Below, piece after piece: positions 36,455-45,001 of a DNA stretch of 64,000 nt. The DNA is from Rhizomicrobium palustre (GTDB lineage Bacteria; Pseudomonadota; Alphaproteobacteria; Micropepsales; Micropepsaceae): assembly GCF_011761565.1 (NCBI RefSeq), contig NZ_JAASRM010000001.1, positions 1,240,139-1,304,138 of the forward strand, in the 5' to 3' direction. Within the stretch, counting starts at the first letter, position 1, and every line of letters begins with the position of its first letter. A model generated the notes under the pieces. It did not search any database, was not told the origin of the DNA, and was given only the letters and a program-made list of their open reading frames with translations. A program made the translations under genes and the position numbers.

Positions 36455-38746
36455 GTGAAGAAGTCTCTGCTGCTGGCCTCCGCCAGCCTTTTTGCGTTTC
36501 CGGCTTTCGCTGCGGAAAATACTGAGCTCGCTATGGCGGATACCGGCGCGAATTCGGAAATCGTCACCATTTATGGCCAGGGCGAAACCCGTCAGATTCA
36601 GACGGTGACCCAAGCCGATCTGTCGCTTAAGGAACCCGGCGCCAGCCCCTTCCAGGCGGTGGCGTCTCTGCCGGGCGTGAACTTCCAGTCTTCCGATTCC
36701 TTCGGCGCTTATGAGTGGTCGACCCGCATTTCGCTGCGCGGTTTCAACCAGAATCAGCTCGGTTTTACGCTTGATGGTGTGCCGCTCGGCGACATGTCCT
36801 ACGGCAACTACAACGGCCTGCACATCTCCCGCGCCATTTCGTCTGAGAACATCGGCCGCACCGAAATCGCCCAAGGCACCGGCTCGCTCGGCACCGCCTC
36901 GACCTCCAATCTCGGCGGCACGCTGGCCTTCTATTCCATCGACCCCAGCGACAAAATGGGCCTGACGGCGTCGACCTCTTACGGCAGCTTCAGTTCCCTG
37001 CACGAATATGTCCGCCTGGATTCCGGCGAACTGCCGACCGGCACCCGCGCTTATGTCAGCTACAGCTTCCAGCAGTCGGACAAATGGAAGGGCGACGGCC
37101 TGCAGAAGGCGCAACTGATCAACGGCAAGGTGGTGCAGACCATTGGCGCCGATGTGACCCTGACCGGCTTTCTGAATTACTCGGTCCGCCGCGAGAACGA
37201 CTATCAGGACATGTCGCTCGATATGCTGAACCGCTTAGGCAGCGATTGGGATAACATCTCGAACAACTGGCCGCTGGCGGTGCAGGTGGCCAATGCCTAT
37301 CAGCAGGGCAAGCCCCTGCCGGCGCCTTTCGCCACGGTGGATGATGCCTATTACAACGCCGCGGGCCTGCGCAACGACGTCCTTGGCGGTGTCACGGCCG
37401 ATTGGTCGATCACCCCGAATCTCGAATTCAAAGTCACCGGCTACGGTCACAACAACACCGGCCGCGGCTTGTGGTGGACGCCTTATGTCCCGACCAGCGC
37501 CTTCATCCCCGGCGGCGCGCCGATTTCCGTGCGCACCACCGAATATTCCATCAGTCGTTACGGCACCATTGCCTCGCTGGTCTACACGCTCGACAATCAC
37601 GAGATCGAAGGCGGCGTCTGGTACGAGAACAACAACTTCCGTCAGGCGCGCCGCTATTATGCGCTCGCCGCCGATGGCTCGGGCGTGACCAGTCTGCAGT
37701 TCCCCTCCAATCCGATGGCGACGCAATGGGCCTTCGCCTTCAACACCACCACGCTGGTCTTCCACCTGCAGGATAGCTGGAAAGTCACCGATGCCTTGAA
37801 GGTCAATTTCGGCTTCAAGACCCAGACGGTGAACAACGGCGCGCACTTCCTCGCCAATCAGGTGACCGAGCCCTTCAAATCGGGCCTGGCCGCGACCCAG
37901 TTCACCGGCGGTAAGATCAAGACCGATAATGGCTTCCTGCCGCAGGCCGGCGTCAATTATCAGATCGACGAGAGCAACGAAGTCTTCGCCGATTACTCCA
38001 AGAACCAGCGCGCCTTCGTGAGCGCGGCCACCTCCGGTCCGTTCTCGACCACCCAGCCGGGCTTTGATGCCATCAAAACCACGCTGAAGCCGGAAACCTC
38101 ACAGACCGTCGAAGCCGGGTATCGCTTCAACAGCGAAAAGCTGCAGGCGCTAATCGCGGGCTATTATGTGATGTTCAAGAACCGCCAGCTCGCCACCCAG
38201 GCCGGCGCGGGCATCGTCGGTGCTCCGTCCGTGCTATCGAATGTCGGCTCGGTGACCTCGAAAGGTATCGAAGCGGCAGCCACCTATCACTTCACCCACG
38301 AGCTGTCGCTCTCCGGCTCCTATTCCCTCAACGAGTCGACCTATGATGATGATGTGACGAACGCCTCCGGCACTGTTCTGATGCACACCAAGGACAAGAC
38401 TACGACGGATGCGCCCAAGCACATCTTGAGCGTCGCGCTGGGCTATGACGACGGCGCGCTGTTCGGCAACGTCAACGTCTCGGCCATGAGCAAGCGCTAT
38501 TTCACCTATGAGAACGATCAGTGGGTGAACGGCCGCACACTGGTGGGCCTGACGGCAGGCTACCGCTTGCAGACCGACAACTTGCTGGACGGCCTTGAGC
38601 TGCAGGTGAACGTCGACAATCTGTTCGACGAAAAATACATCTCCACCATCGGCTCCAACGGCTTTGGGGCCAAGGGCGATAACCAGACGCTGCTGCCCGG
38701 TTCACCGCGCGCGGTCTTCGTCAGCCTGAAAAAGAGCTTCAATTAA
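36455..38746 (+). CDS. TonB-dependent outer-membrane receptor
   Basis: 763 residues from GTG 36455, preceded by AGGGG at 6 bp; the frame extends upstream to an ATG at 36404 that lacks a ribosome site. The signal peptide (KKSLLLASASLFAFPAFAA) has cleavage near residue 20. A TonB-box-like IVTIYGQG follows, then plug segments SPFQAVASLPGVNFQSSDSF and WSTRISLRGFNQNQLGFTLD. The C-terminus ends in AVFVSLKKSFN, a typical last barrel strand. It is smaller than the other two receptors and resembles siderophore or metal-complex receptors more than the TIGR01782 type. The ligand is unknown and no linked transporter is present. Confidence 0.92.
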   Translation: MKKSLLLASASLFAFPAFAAENTELAMADTGANSEIVTIYGQGETRQIQTVTQADLSLKEPGASPFQAVASLPGVNFQSSDSFGAYEWSTRISLRGFNQNQLGFTLDGVPLGDMSYGNYNGLHISRAISSENIGRTEIAQGTGSLGTASTSNLGGTLAFYSIDPSDKMGLTASTSYGSFSSLHEYVRLDSGELPTGTRAYVSYSFQQSDKWKGDGLQKAQLINGKVVQTIGADVTLTGFLNYSVRRENDYQDMSLDMLNRLGSDWDNISNNWPLAVQVANAYQQGKPLPAPFATVDDAYYNAAGLRNDVLGGVTADWSITPNLEFKVTGYGHNNTGRGLWWTPYVPTSAFIPGGAPISVRTTEYSISRYGTIASLVYTLDNHEIEGGVWYENNNFRQARRYYALAADGSGVTSLQFPSNPMATQWAFAFNTTTLVFHLQDSWKVTDALKVNFGFKTQTVNNGAHFLANQVTEPFKSGLAATQFTGGKIKTDNGFLPQAGVNYQIDESNEVFADYSKNQRAFVSAATSGPFSTTQPGFDAIKTTLKPETSQTVEAGYRFNSEKLQALIAGYYVMFKNRQLATQAGAGIVGAPSVLSNVGSVTSKGIEAAATYHFTHELSLSGSYSLNESTYDDDVTNASGTVLMHTKDKTTTDAPKHILSVALGYDDGALFGNVNVSAMSKRYFTYENDQWVNGRTLVGLTAGYRLQTDNLLDGLELQVNVDNLFDEKYISTIGSNGFGAKGDNQTLLPGSPRAVFVSLKKSFN

Positions 38747-38762
38747 AGTAGCTTGTTTGTCA

Positions 38763-38795
38763 GGGGCGCTGACACGGGCAGCGCCCCTTTTCTTT
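38763..38795 (+). terminator. Rho-independent terminator after the third TonB receptor
   Basis: GGGGCGCTG-ACACGGG-CAGCGCCCC, a 9-bp perfect stem, followed by TTTTCTTT. The T-run overlaps the stop codon region of the convergent gene at 38794. Confidence 0.9.
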
Positions 38796-39495
38796 AGCGG
38801 CCAAAGCTTTCAGCCGCAGCCACCGCTTCCGCCGACAGCTGCGGCGCGTTTACGAAAGCCGCATCGGCGCCGACTTCGATAATACTGGTTTTGCGCCCCG
38901 GATCAGAGAATTGGCGGATGGTTTTCAAGGACACGCCCGCCGCGATCAGGGTGAGGGCGACCTGCTTGACTTGGGCCAAGGGCACATCGCGCCCGAACCA
39001 CACCGCATTGGTTCCCACCCGCGAGATATATCCCCTGCCCGGCACCACCTGCACCGCGTAGCCAAGATTGGAAAGCTTGGGGAAGACCACCTTCTGATTC
39101 AGATCTTTCTCGAAATTCTTGGCGTAGAAGGTGACGGTCACTGGCGCCCGTCCCTGACCCGACGCAACAGTCTGGGCGAGCTTGTCAGCCTTCAATCCCT
39201 GCACAACCTGGCTGGCCGTGACGGAGCGCTGTTGCGCGATTCCCAATGTTTCCGCGCCCACCGCGGTGAGGGCTTTGTTTTCGGCCAAAAGCCGTTTCTT
39301 GGCAGCTTCCAGATTTGTGATCTCGTCGCTGACATGGGCCTTTTGGGCATTCAAGCGGTCCACCTCAACGGTAGCTTGCCGCACCGTAAAGACCGCGAAG
39401 GCCAGCGCCCCAATGATGATCGCCGCCCCTGCCCCGGTGACCAGCGAAGCGCGATGCGATTTCTGCCGAATCTCCGCCAGCGCTGCCGGGTCCAT
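38794..39495 (-). CDS. Unrecognised membrane-anchored coiled-coil protein
   Basis: 233 residues, family not recognised. A short cytoplasmic N-terminus is followed by one membrane span (about 18-38), a coiled-coil stretch (about 40-75, with LNAQKAHVSDEITNLEAAKK), and a C-terminal alpha/beta domain of about 120 residues in the periplasm (YISRVGTNAVWFGRDVPLAQ, then VALTLIAAGVSLKTIRQFSD). The layout recalls envelope proteins with a LytR_C- or SPOR-like terminal domain, but this is only an impression. It begins 3 bp after the small membrane protein at 39499 and shares its operon. Confidence 0.6.
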   Translation of the reverse strand: MDPAALAEIRQKSHRASLVTGAGAAIIIGALAFAVFTVRQATVEVDRLNAQKAHVSDEITNLEAAKKRLLAENKALTAVGAETLGIAQQRSVTASQVVQGLKADKLAQTVASGQGRAPVTVTFYAKNFEKDLNQKVVFPKLSNLGYAVQVVPGRGYISRVGTNAVWFGRDVPLAQVKQVALTLIAAGVSLKTIRQFSDPGRKTSIIEVGADAAFVNAPQLSAEAVAAAESFGR

Positions 39496-39498
39496 CCC

Positions 39499-39786
39499 TC
39501 ACCCCTCCGGCTTGGTATATTGCTGCTGAAGCAGCGCGAAAGCCTGATCCCACATATGGAGCAGACGCCCAATCGAATAGGTGATGAGGCCCGACGAGCC
39601 GAAGAGCGCCGTGACCACCGCATAAAGACTCATGCCGTTCTCGGAGGGCTTGAGCAGCAGCACCACAGCGCTAGCGAAGAGCATCAACAGCGCGATCACA
39701 TTGACGGCAAGATAAGTGTAGCGCTCCACGCGGAAAAGGCTGAGCATTTCGCGCACGGCACTCAGCTGCTGAGCTGGATCCGGCAT
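39499..39786 (-). CDS. Small two-span membrane protein, unrecognised
   Basis: 95 residues from ATG 39786, which has GAGGG 7 bp upstream; an earlier ATG at 39804 is less well placed. Two hydrophobic spans are clear (VNVIALLMLFASAVVLLL and LYAVVTALFGSSGLITYSIG), joined by a short polar loop. The ends are hydrophilic. It lies directly upstream of the coiled-coil membrane protein, so the two probably function together. No family or function is recognised. Confidence 0.6.
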   Translation of the reverse strand: MPDPAQQLSAVREMLSLFRVERYTYLAVNVIALLMLFASAVVLLLKPSENGMSLYAVVTALFGSSGLITYSIGRLLHMWDQAFALLQQQYTKPEG

Positions 39787-39907
39787 AGGAATCCCTCGAT
39801 TCATCTACCCACGTATCACGGGAGGCAGTATTTATGCGGAGCCGACAGTTGTAAAGGTTGACGTTGTTACTTGGCTATTTCACCCGCAGAAAGGGCGGAC
39901 CGAATTA

Positions 39908-40744
39908 ATGAACAGGCTTTCGATTCTGGATGCCCCACGCGGCAATGGCGCCGCGCTGGAAGCGGGCAAGGTGGTGATGCTGCCCAGGGGCGGCTTTACG
40001 TTGTTACCCACAGAGGAAGCCTTGCGCGATCCGGCCCTCTTGGGCGGGGCCAAGAACATCTCGCTTTCGCCGGATGGCAAGGTGAAACACACCGCTGCGT
40101 CAGGAGACGCGCGTGACAGGCTTGCCGCGTTGATGGCGCGCTATGCCGATTTCGCGACCGCGCTGGTGGAGACGATCGCTCCGGCCTATCGCGGCAAGCT
40201 TGTGAGGGGGCGCACCAGCTTTCGCCCGGCGGAAATCGAGGGGCGCAAATCCACGGCTCTCGCAGACGACACACGGCTGCATGTCGATGCCTTCCCCACT
40301 ATGCCGATGCGGGGGCGAAGAATTCTGCGTGTCTTCGCAAATGTGAACCCCAGTGCGGCGCGGGTTTGGAATCTGGGCGAGGATTTTGCGGCAGTAGCGG
40401 AGCGATTTATTTCGCAAATCACGGTCAAACCTGATGCATGGCATGCCCTTCTCGCGGGGCTGAGGATCACCAAGGCGCGTAGAAGCGCTTATGATGACGT
40501 GATGCTGGGGCTGCATGACCGCGCCAAGCTGGATGAGGCCTATCAAGCGACTTGCGATAAGGAACGGGTGGAGTTTCAACCCGGCTCAGTCTGGCTTTGC
40601 TATACCGATCAGGTGATGCATGCGGCCCTTAAAGGCCAGCACGCGCTGGAACAGACCTTTTATCTGAACCCCGAAGACATGGAAGATCCCTCAACCACGC
40701 CGCTGGCGATGCTGGAAAAGATGATGGGACGGCGGCTTATTTAG
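39908..40744 (+). CDS. kdoO: 3-deoxy-D-manno-oct-2-ulosonic acid (Kdo) hydroxylase
   Basis: 278 residues of the Kdo_hydroxy family (PF11004), which hydroxylates Kdo in the lipopolysaccharide inner core to give Ko. The family segment DDTRLHVDAFPTMPMRGRRI is followed by RVFANVNPSAARVWNLGE. His125-x-Asp127 and distal His238 (QVMHAALKGQ) provide the Fe(II)/2-oxoglutarate site. The protein is soluble, with no signal. It overlaps the convergent beta-propeller gene by 8 bp at the 3' end. No other LPS genes adjoin it. The call is firm; Kdo hydroxylation implies a modified inner core in this organism. Confidence 0.88.
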   Translation: MNRLSILDAPRGNGAALEAGKVVMLPRGGFTLLPTEEALRDPALLGGAKNISLSPDGKVKHTAASGDARDRLAALMARYADFATALVETIAPAYRGKLVRGRTSFRPAEIEGRKSTALADDTRLHVDAFPTMPMRGRRILRVFANVNPSAARVWNLGEDFAAVAERFISQITVKPDAWHALLAGLRITKARRSAYDDVMLGLHDRAKLDEAYQATCDKERVEFQPGSVWLCYTDQVMHAALKGQHALEQTFYLNPEDMEDPSTTPLAMLEKMMGRRLI

Positions 40745-41690
40745 CACACGCCACAAGGCTCTTATCCGTGCCGATGAGCAGAGTGCCATTAAGCTCGGCG
40801 GCGGCGCGGATCTCTTCGCCTTTCTTGGCATAGAGAAGCGTTGCAGTTTTCGGCGCACCATTCTCGAGGCTGACGCGATAGACTTCCGCGGCCCCAGTTT
40901 TAGGACGCGCGGCGACGATCAGGCTGTCATCCGGCGCGGTAGAGATGTGCAGCGGGCCCGATGGGAGCGTGAGCGCGACAGGATTTTCCACCGCGCCGGA
41001 AAAATCATTGCGGGCGATCGCGACGAGGCTGCGCGGATAATCCTGCGCGATGAAGAGGCGTGCATTATCAAAGGACAGCGCAAGGCCGCTGGGCGTGTTG
41101 AGATGCTCGGCGACATTCACGAATTTCATGCCATCGAACCACATCAGATGCGCGCGCGGCAAAAGCAGGGTGTTGTCAAGAAAGCGCCCGAACGCGGTTT
41201 TGCTTTCGCTGCGATTGACGACATAGAAGCGCTCAGGATCGGGCGCGGCGATGGCGGCGGGATCTGTCAGCATATCGGTGGTGACCCGCCCCACCTCTTC
41301 GACCGCATCCGGCTTGACGCGAAAAAGCGCGATGGCGAAGCGGCCTTCGTCTTGCGTCAGCACGGTGCGCAAATAGGTTTCGCCGGTGACGGCGCGCGAC
41401 AGCGCCATGGCGCGCACATCGAAGGATTTTGGCGTGCCGGAGAGCTTCGTCAGCTTGCCGCCGTCAAAAACATACAAGGCATTGCCGGACGCGATATAGG
41501 CGGATTTGGTGTTGGCCGTGATATCGCCCACCGGCCCCGCCAACACGCGGCATTGGCCCGGCGAGGTCTCATGCACGCCGTTGAAAAGCCCTTGCGCATT
41601 GGCGAAACGATAGGCCGCTGCGACGCCCAGCACCGACACCATGGCGAGCGCGGTGGCGCCAATCCGGCGAAGGCGATTGGACTTTTTCAT
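40737..41690 (-). CDS. Exported beta-propeller protein (paraoxonase/SMP-30-like)
   Basis: 317 residues from ATG 41690, with GTGGGG 6 bp upstream. An N-terminal hydrophobic segment after KKSNRLRR (about 10-28) is a signal anchor or signal peptide. Repeated strands such as LALSFDNARLFIAQDYPRSL and GPLHISTAPDDSLIVAARPK fit a six-bladed propeller like arylesterase/paraoxonase or strictosidine-synthase proteins. Substrate and activity cannot be read. It begins 12 bp after the ABC transporter stop and is presumably co-transcribed with it. Confidence 0.6.
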   Translation of the reverse strand: MKKSNRLRRIGATALAMVSVLGVAAAYRFANAQGLFNGVHETSPGQCRVLAGPVGDITANTKSAYIASGNALYVFDGGKLTKLSGTPKSFDVRAMALSRAVTGETYLRTVLTQDEGRFAIALFRVKPDAVEEVGRVTTDMLTDPAAIAAPDPERFYVVNRSESKTAFGRFLDNTLLLPRAHLMWFDGMKFVNVAEHLNTPSGLALSFDNARLFIAQDYPRSLVAIARNDFSGAVENPVALTLPSGPLHISTAPDDSLIVAARPKTGAAEVYRVSLENGAPKTATLLYAKKGEEIRAAAELNGTLLIGTDKSLVACAK

Positions 41691-41702
41691 GGGAGACCCC
41701 AC

Positions 41703-43514
41703 TTACTGTGCCGCCGCCGCAAATTGCAGCGCAGCGAGGCGCCCGTAAAGACCGCCTTTAGCCACAAGCTCGTCATGGCTGCCTTCAGCGACGGCCTTGC
41801 CGTCTTCCATCACCACAATGCGCTTCAGCTTTTGAATGGTGGCAAGGCGATGGGCGATGACAAGGGTGGTGCGGCCCGCCATCAGATTGGCAAGACCTTG
41901 CTGCACCAGACGTTCATTCTCCGCATCCAGCGCCGAGGTCGCTTCATCAAGGAGAAGCAGCGGCGCATCGCGCAACATGGCGCGCGCAATCGCAAGGCGC
42001 TGGCGCTGGCCGCCGGACAGGGTGATGCCACGCTCGCCGAGGCGCGTGTTGAACCCATCGGGCAGCTTCTCGATGAACTCGAGCGCGGCGGCGCCTTCGG
42101 CGGCATTGCGCACGGCCTCATCATCAGCGCCAGGGCGGCCATAGCGGATGTTATCGGCGATGGTGCCGGAGAAGATCACCGGGTCTTGCGAAACCAGCGA
42201 GATATGTTTGCGCAATTCGGTGGGATCAAGCTCGGCGATATCGGTGCCATCGAAGGAAATCTTGCCCGATTGCGCCGCGTAGAAGCGCAGGAGCAATTGG
42301 AAGACGGTGGATTTGCCCGCGCCCGAAGGCCCGACCAAGGCGACAGCCTCGCCCGGCTCCACGCTCAAGGACATCTCATCCAGCGCGGCGGTATCGGGGC
42401 GCAAGGGGTAGCGGAAGGACACATTCTCGAACCGCACCGCACCCTTGGCCGGCGTGATCAGCCTTTTCGGATTGGCGGGCGGAGTGATGGCGGGCTTGGT
42501 TTCAAGCAATTCGACGAGGCGCTCCGAGGCGCCCGCGGCGCGTTGCAGATCGCCCCACAACTCGCTCACCGCTGCGAAGGCACCGCCGACCAGAATCGCA
42601 TAGATGATGAACTGCACGAGCTGGCCCGGAGACATAATGCCCGCCAGCACTTCCTGCGCACCAACCCAGCCGACACCGACAATGCAGCCGAAGACCGCGA
42701 AGGTCGCCACCGCCGTCATCACCGCGCGGGCGCGGGTGCGCAGGATCGCGATGACAAAGGACTCTTCCGTCGCCTTCGCATAACGGGCGCGCTCGTCATC
42801 CTCACGGCTGAAAGCCTGCACAGTAGGAACGGCGTTCAAGGTTTCGGCGGCGTGGGCGCTGGTATCGGCGAGGCGGTCCTGGCTCTCACGGCTCAATTTG
42901 CGCACCCAGCGGCCAAAGGCGATCAAGGGCAGGATGACGACGAAGACCCCTGCCACCACCAACGCCGTGAGCTTCCAGCTTGTCAGGAACATCAGCGCGA
43001 TGCCCGCTACAGCCATCAAGACATTGCGGATGGCAAAGGAAGCTGAGGAGCCCAGCACGGTCTGCACCAGGGTGGTATCGGCAGAGAGCCGCGACAATAC
43101 CTCGCCCGTGCGGGTGACCTCGAAAAAGGCAGGCGTCAGACCAAGGACATGATCAAACACGGCCTTGCGGATATCGGCAGTGACACGCTCGCCGATCCAG
43201 GTGACGAAATAAAAGCGGGTGGCGCCGGACACCCCCATCGCTCCCGCCGCGGCCAGGAAAAGGAAGAAATAGTGCGAGATTTCCTCGATCCGGGAGGCGG
43301 AAAAGCCCTGATCCACCAAGCCGCGCAACATGGCGGGCATAATCAGGGTGGCGGAAGCTGCCACCACCATGGCGAGTACAGCCCCAATCAAGGGGCCCCG
43401 GTAGGGGCGCAGGAACGGCAGCAAAACCCTTAAGGGCTTGAGGGAACGGCCTTTTGCCCGCCCTTGGGCGACATATTGCACCGTTTCCGCATATTCCGCA
43501 CCAGACTGCGTCAT
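41703..43514 (-). CDS. ABC transporter, fused permease and ATPase (MsbA/multidrug exporter type)
   Basis: 603 residues from ATG 43514; the open frame upstream is longer but unconserved. Six membrane spans occupy residues about 30-320. The nucleotide-binding domain follows with Walker A GPSGAGKST near 392, signature LSGGQRQRLAIARA, Walker B LLLLDEATSALD and the H-loop histidine in LVIAHRLAT. It is a half-transporter that works as a homodimer exporting lipids or drugs. It is divergent from rpmE with a 189-bp gap, an arrangement common in alphaproteobacteria. The exact substrate is unknown, and MsbA itself should not be assumed. Confidence 0.9.
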   Translation of the reverse strand: MTQSGAEYAETVQYVAQGRAKGRSLKPLRVLLPFLRPYRGPLIGAVLAMVVAASATLIMPAMLRGLVDQGFSASRIEEISHYFFLFLAAAGAMGVSGATRFYFVTWIGERVTADIRKAVFDHVLGLTPAFFEVTRTGEVLSRLSADTTLVQTVLGSSASFAIRNVLMAVAGIALMFLTSWKLTALVVAGVFVVILPLIAFGRWVRKLSRESQDRLADTSAHAAETLNAVPTVQAFSREDDERARYAKATEESFVIAILRTRARAVMTAVATFAVFGCIVGVGWVGAQEVLAGIMSPGQLVQFIIYAILVGGAFAAVSELWGDLQRAAGASERLVELLETKPAITPPANPKRLITPAKGAVRFENVSFRYPLRPDTAALDEMSLSVEPGEAVALVGPSGAGKSTVFQLLLRFYAAQSGKISFDGTDIAELDPTELRKHISLVSQDPVIFSGTIADNIRYGRPGADDEAVRNAAEGAAALEFIEKLPDGFNTRLGERGITLSGGQRQRLAIARAMLRDAPLLLLDEATSALDAENERLVQQGLANLMAGRTTLVIAHRLATIQKLKRIVVMEDGKAVAEGSHDELVAKGGLYGRLAALQFAAAAQ

Positions 43515-43703
43515 TCCTGAAAGCCCTTCCGAGAGGATGACGCCTATATAGGCCTTGGCGACAAAGGTTAAACCCAAAGCGCGCGATTTGGCCCGGCATT
43601 GCAGCTTCTTAGGGGCAGAAAGCCCTTGATAGATTGTCCGCTTGCGCTTCTGGCCCCTTTCCCCTATAAGCCGCGCCTCTTTACGTGAAAAAGGTCCGGC
43701 GCC

Positions 43704-43928
43704 ATGAAAAAGGGCATTCACCCCAACTACCATTTTGTGAACGTGCAGCTGAACGACGGCTCCACCTATCGTACGCGCACGACCTATGGCGAAGCCGAGC
43801 AGAAGCTGCTCCTGGACATCGACCCCACCACGCACCCGGCTTGGACCGGCGGTCAGGCCCAGCTCCTCGACCGCGGCGGCCGTCTGACGCGCTTCAACAA
43901 GAAGTTCGGCGGCTTCGTGAAGGCCTAA
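43704..43928 (+). CDS. rpmE: 50S ribosomal protein L31
   Basis: 74 residues, typical alphaproteobacterial L31. [20 protein letters not shown] and [25 protein letters not shown] are diagnostic, and the tail is [15 protein letters not shown]. No CxxC pair is present, so it is the zinc-free (C-minus) form. A 9-bp stem terminator follows, so it is monocistronic. Confidence 0.97.
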   Translation: MKKGIHPNYHFVNVQLNDGSTYRTRTTYGEAEQKLLLDIDPTTHPAWTGGQAQLLDRGGRLTRFNKKFGGFVKA

Positions 43929-43955
43929 AGCCTTACACGCTTGGCGTATGCGAAA

Positions 43956-43987
43956 AAGGGGACCGCAAGGTCCCCTTATTTGTTTTT
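43956..43987 (+). terminator. Rho-independent terminator after rpmE
   Basis: AAGGGGACC-GCAA-GGTCCCCTT, a 9-bp perfect stem with a GCAA tetraloop, followed by ATTTGTTTTT. It lies 27 bp after the rpmE stop. Confidence 0.9.
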
Positions 43988-44008
43988 AGGCCGAGGTTGA
44001 AGCGGCGC

Positions 44009-44524
44009 CTATTGGATCGAGAAAGCCCGCTCCAGCATGGCGAGCGCGCCGCGCGCACCGGCAGGCGCCTTCTTCTCGCCGAACAGCACATCATCAAGGC
44101 GCGCGATGCGGCGATAGAGATTGTCGCTGCGCGCCAAAAGAAGCTGCAGGGTTTTCGGCAAGGTCTCTACGCCCTCATCGGCGGCACCGCCGAAACAGAT
44201 TTCCTTGGAGCCCAAGCGATAGCGTTCGCTGGCCGCGTCCTCAGGCTTCATCTCACCCTCGTGCACGGCGCGCTGCACCAGAAGCCAACTTGCGGCCTGC
44301 ATCAGGCGCGTGGTCACGCGCATGCTTTCGCCCGCATAAAGCAGCGCTGTTTTGCGCGGCAGATTGCGCTGCTCATCACGGCCAGGACCATCGAGATAGC
44401 GCGCGGTCTCTTCCACCAACGACATGCCTTCATCGAAGGTACGCTGGAACAGCGCTGACCCCGTGAAGGATTGCAGCGTGAGATCGCGAATGTTCTCGTC
44501 GTCGTCTTCGTCGAGATATTCCAT
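44009..44524 (-). CDS. rcdA: RcdA-type protease adaptor (DUF1465 family)
   Basis: 171 residues from ATG 44524, close to the length of Caulobacter RcdA. The DUF1465 core is clear: ALFQRTFDEGMSLVEETARY, LDGPGRDEQRNLPRKTALLY and SMRVTTRLMQAASWLLVQRA. The predicted fold is all-helical. RcdA works with CpdR and PopA to deliver CtrA to ClpXP. I equate DUF1465 with RcdA from memory, so the family call is surer than the functional one. GTTAAC half-sites at 44629 and 44693 and TTAA at 44676 lie upstream, which may mean CtrA control. Confidence 0.75.
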   Translation of the reverse strand: MEYLDEDDDENIRDLTLQSFTGSALFQRTFDEGMSLVEETARYLDGPGRDEQRNLPRKTALLYAGESMRVTTRLMQAASWLLVQRAVHEGEMKPEDAASERYRLGSKEICFGGAADEGVETLPKTLQLLLARSDNLYRRIARLDDVLFGEKKAPAGARGALAMLERAFSIQ

Positions 44525-44725
44525 GTTTACCCCATGCCCCGCGCCCGCGTACCAATACCAGCACGCTGATGAACAAGAGGCTATCAACTCGCACACCGCG
44601 CGCAAGACGTAAGAATGCGAGAAAAAGCGTTAACACTCTTATCGGTGGCCGCGCCGCCACGCTTTCCTGTTTGTATTAAGGATAAGCCAAGCGTTAACGG
44701 ATCGGAGGATCATCCTCCGCTTTGA

Positions 44726-44923
44726 TCACCGTTTGAAGAACGCATCAGCGGCGGAGCGTGTCGACTGTCGCGCGAGGATGGCAGCCTCACAGCGTTCAAC
44801 CTCTTCCTTCAACGCGGCGATGCGCGCCTTCAGCTCGAATTCAGAGAGGGTGGAGAGGTCTTGGCCGATGAGGATTTCCGGGGCTTTTTTGCGTGGCAGG
44901 AGTTCTTCCGGATCGATCGCCAT
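44726..44923 (-). CDS. DUF1192 family small protein
   Basis: 65 residues. The DUF1192 pattern is clear: a short N-terminus with LPRKK (LLPRKKAPEILIGQDLSTLS) and then a single long helix (EFELKARIAALKEEVERCEA) likely to form a coiled coil. ATG 44923 follows AGGAGG at a good distance. It lies between rcdA and the divergent quinone oxidoreductase, a conserved alphaproteobacterial neighbourhood. Function unknown. Confidence 0.85.
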   Translation of the reverse strand: MAIDPEELLPRKKAPEILIGQDLSTLSEFELKARIAALKEEVERCEAAILARQSTRSAADAFFKR

Positions 44924-45001
44924 GGTGTATCCTCCTGCTGCAATGCTCTCTTAATGTGGGCAGAGTTTCCGCCGTTACCCCACCTCAACGCAAGGTGTTC
45001 C

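Noticed and set aside
40947..43046. A 699-codon open frame on the plus strand
   Set aside because: It lies antisense to the beta-propeller and ABC exporter genes, whose motifs are unambiguous. The translation has no family resemblance and is rich in Arg, Gly and His, as expected from the complement of G+C-rich coding DNA.
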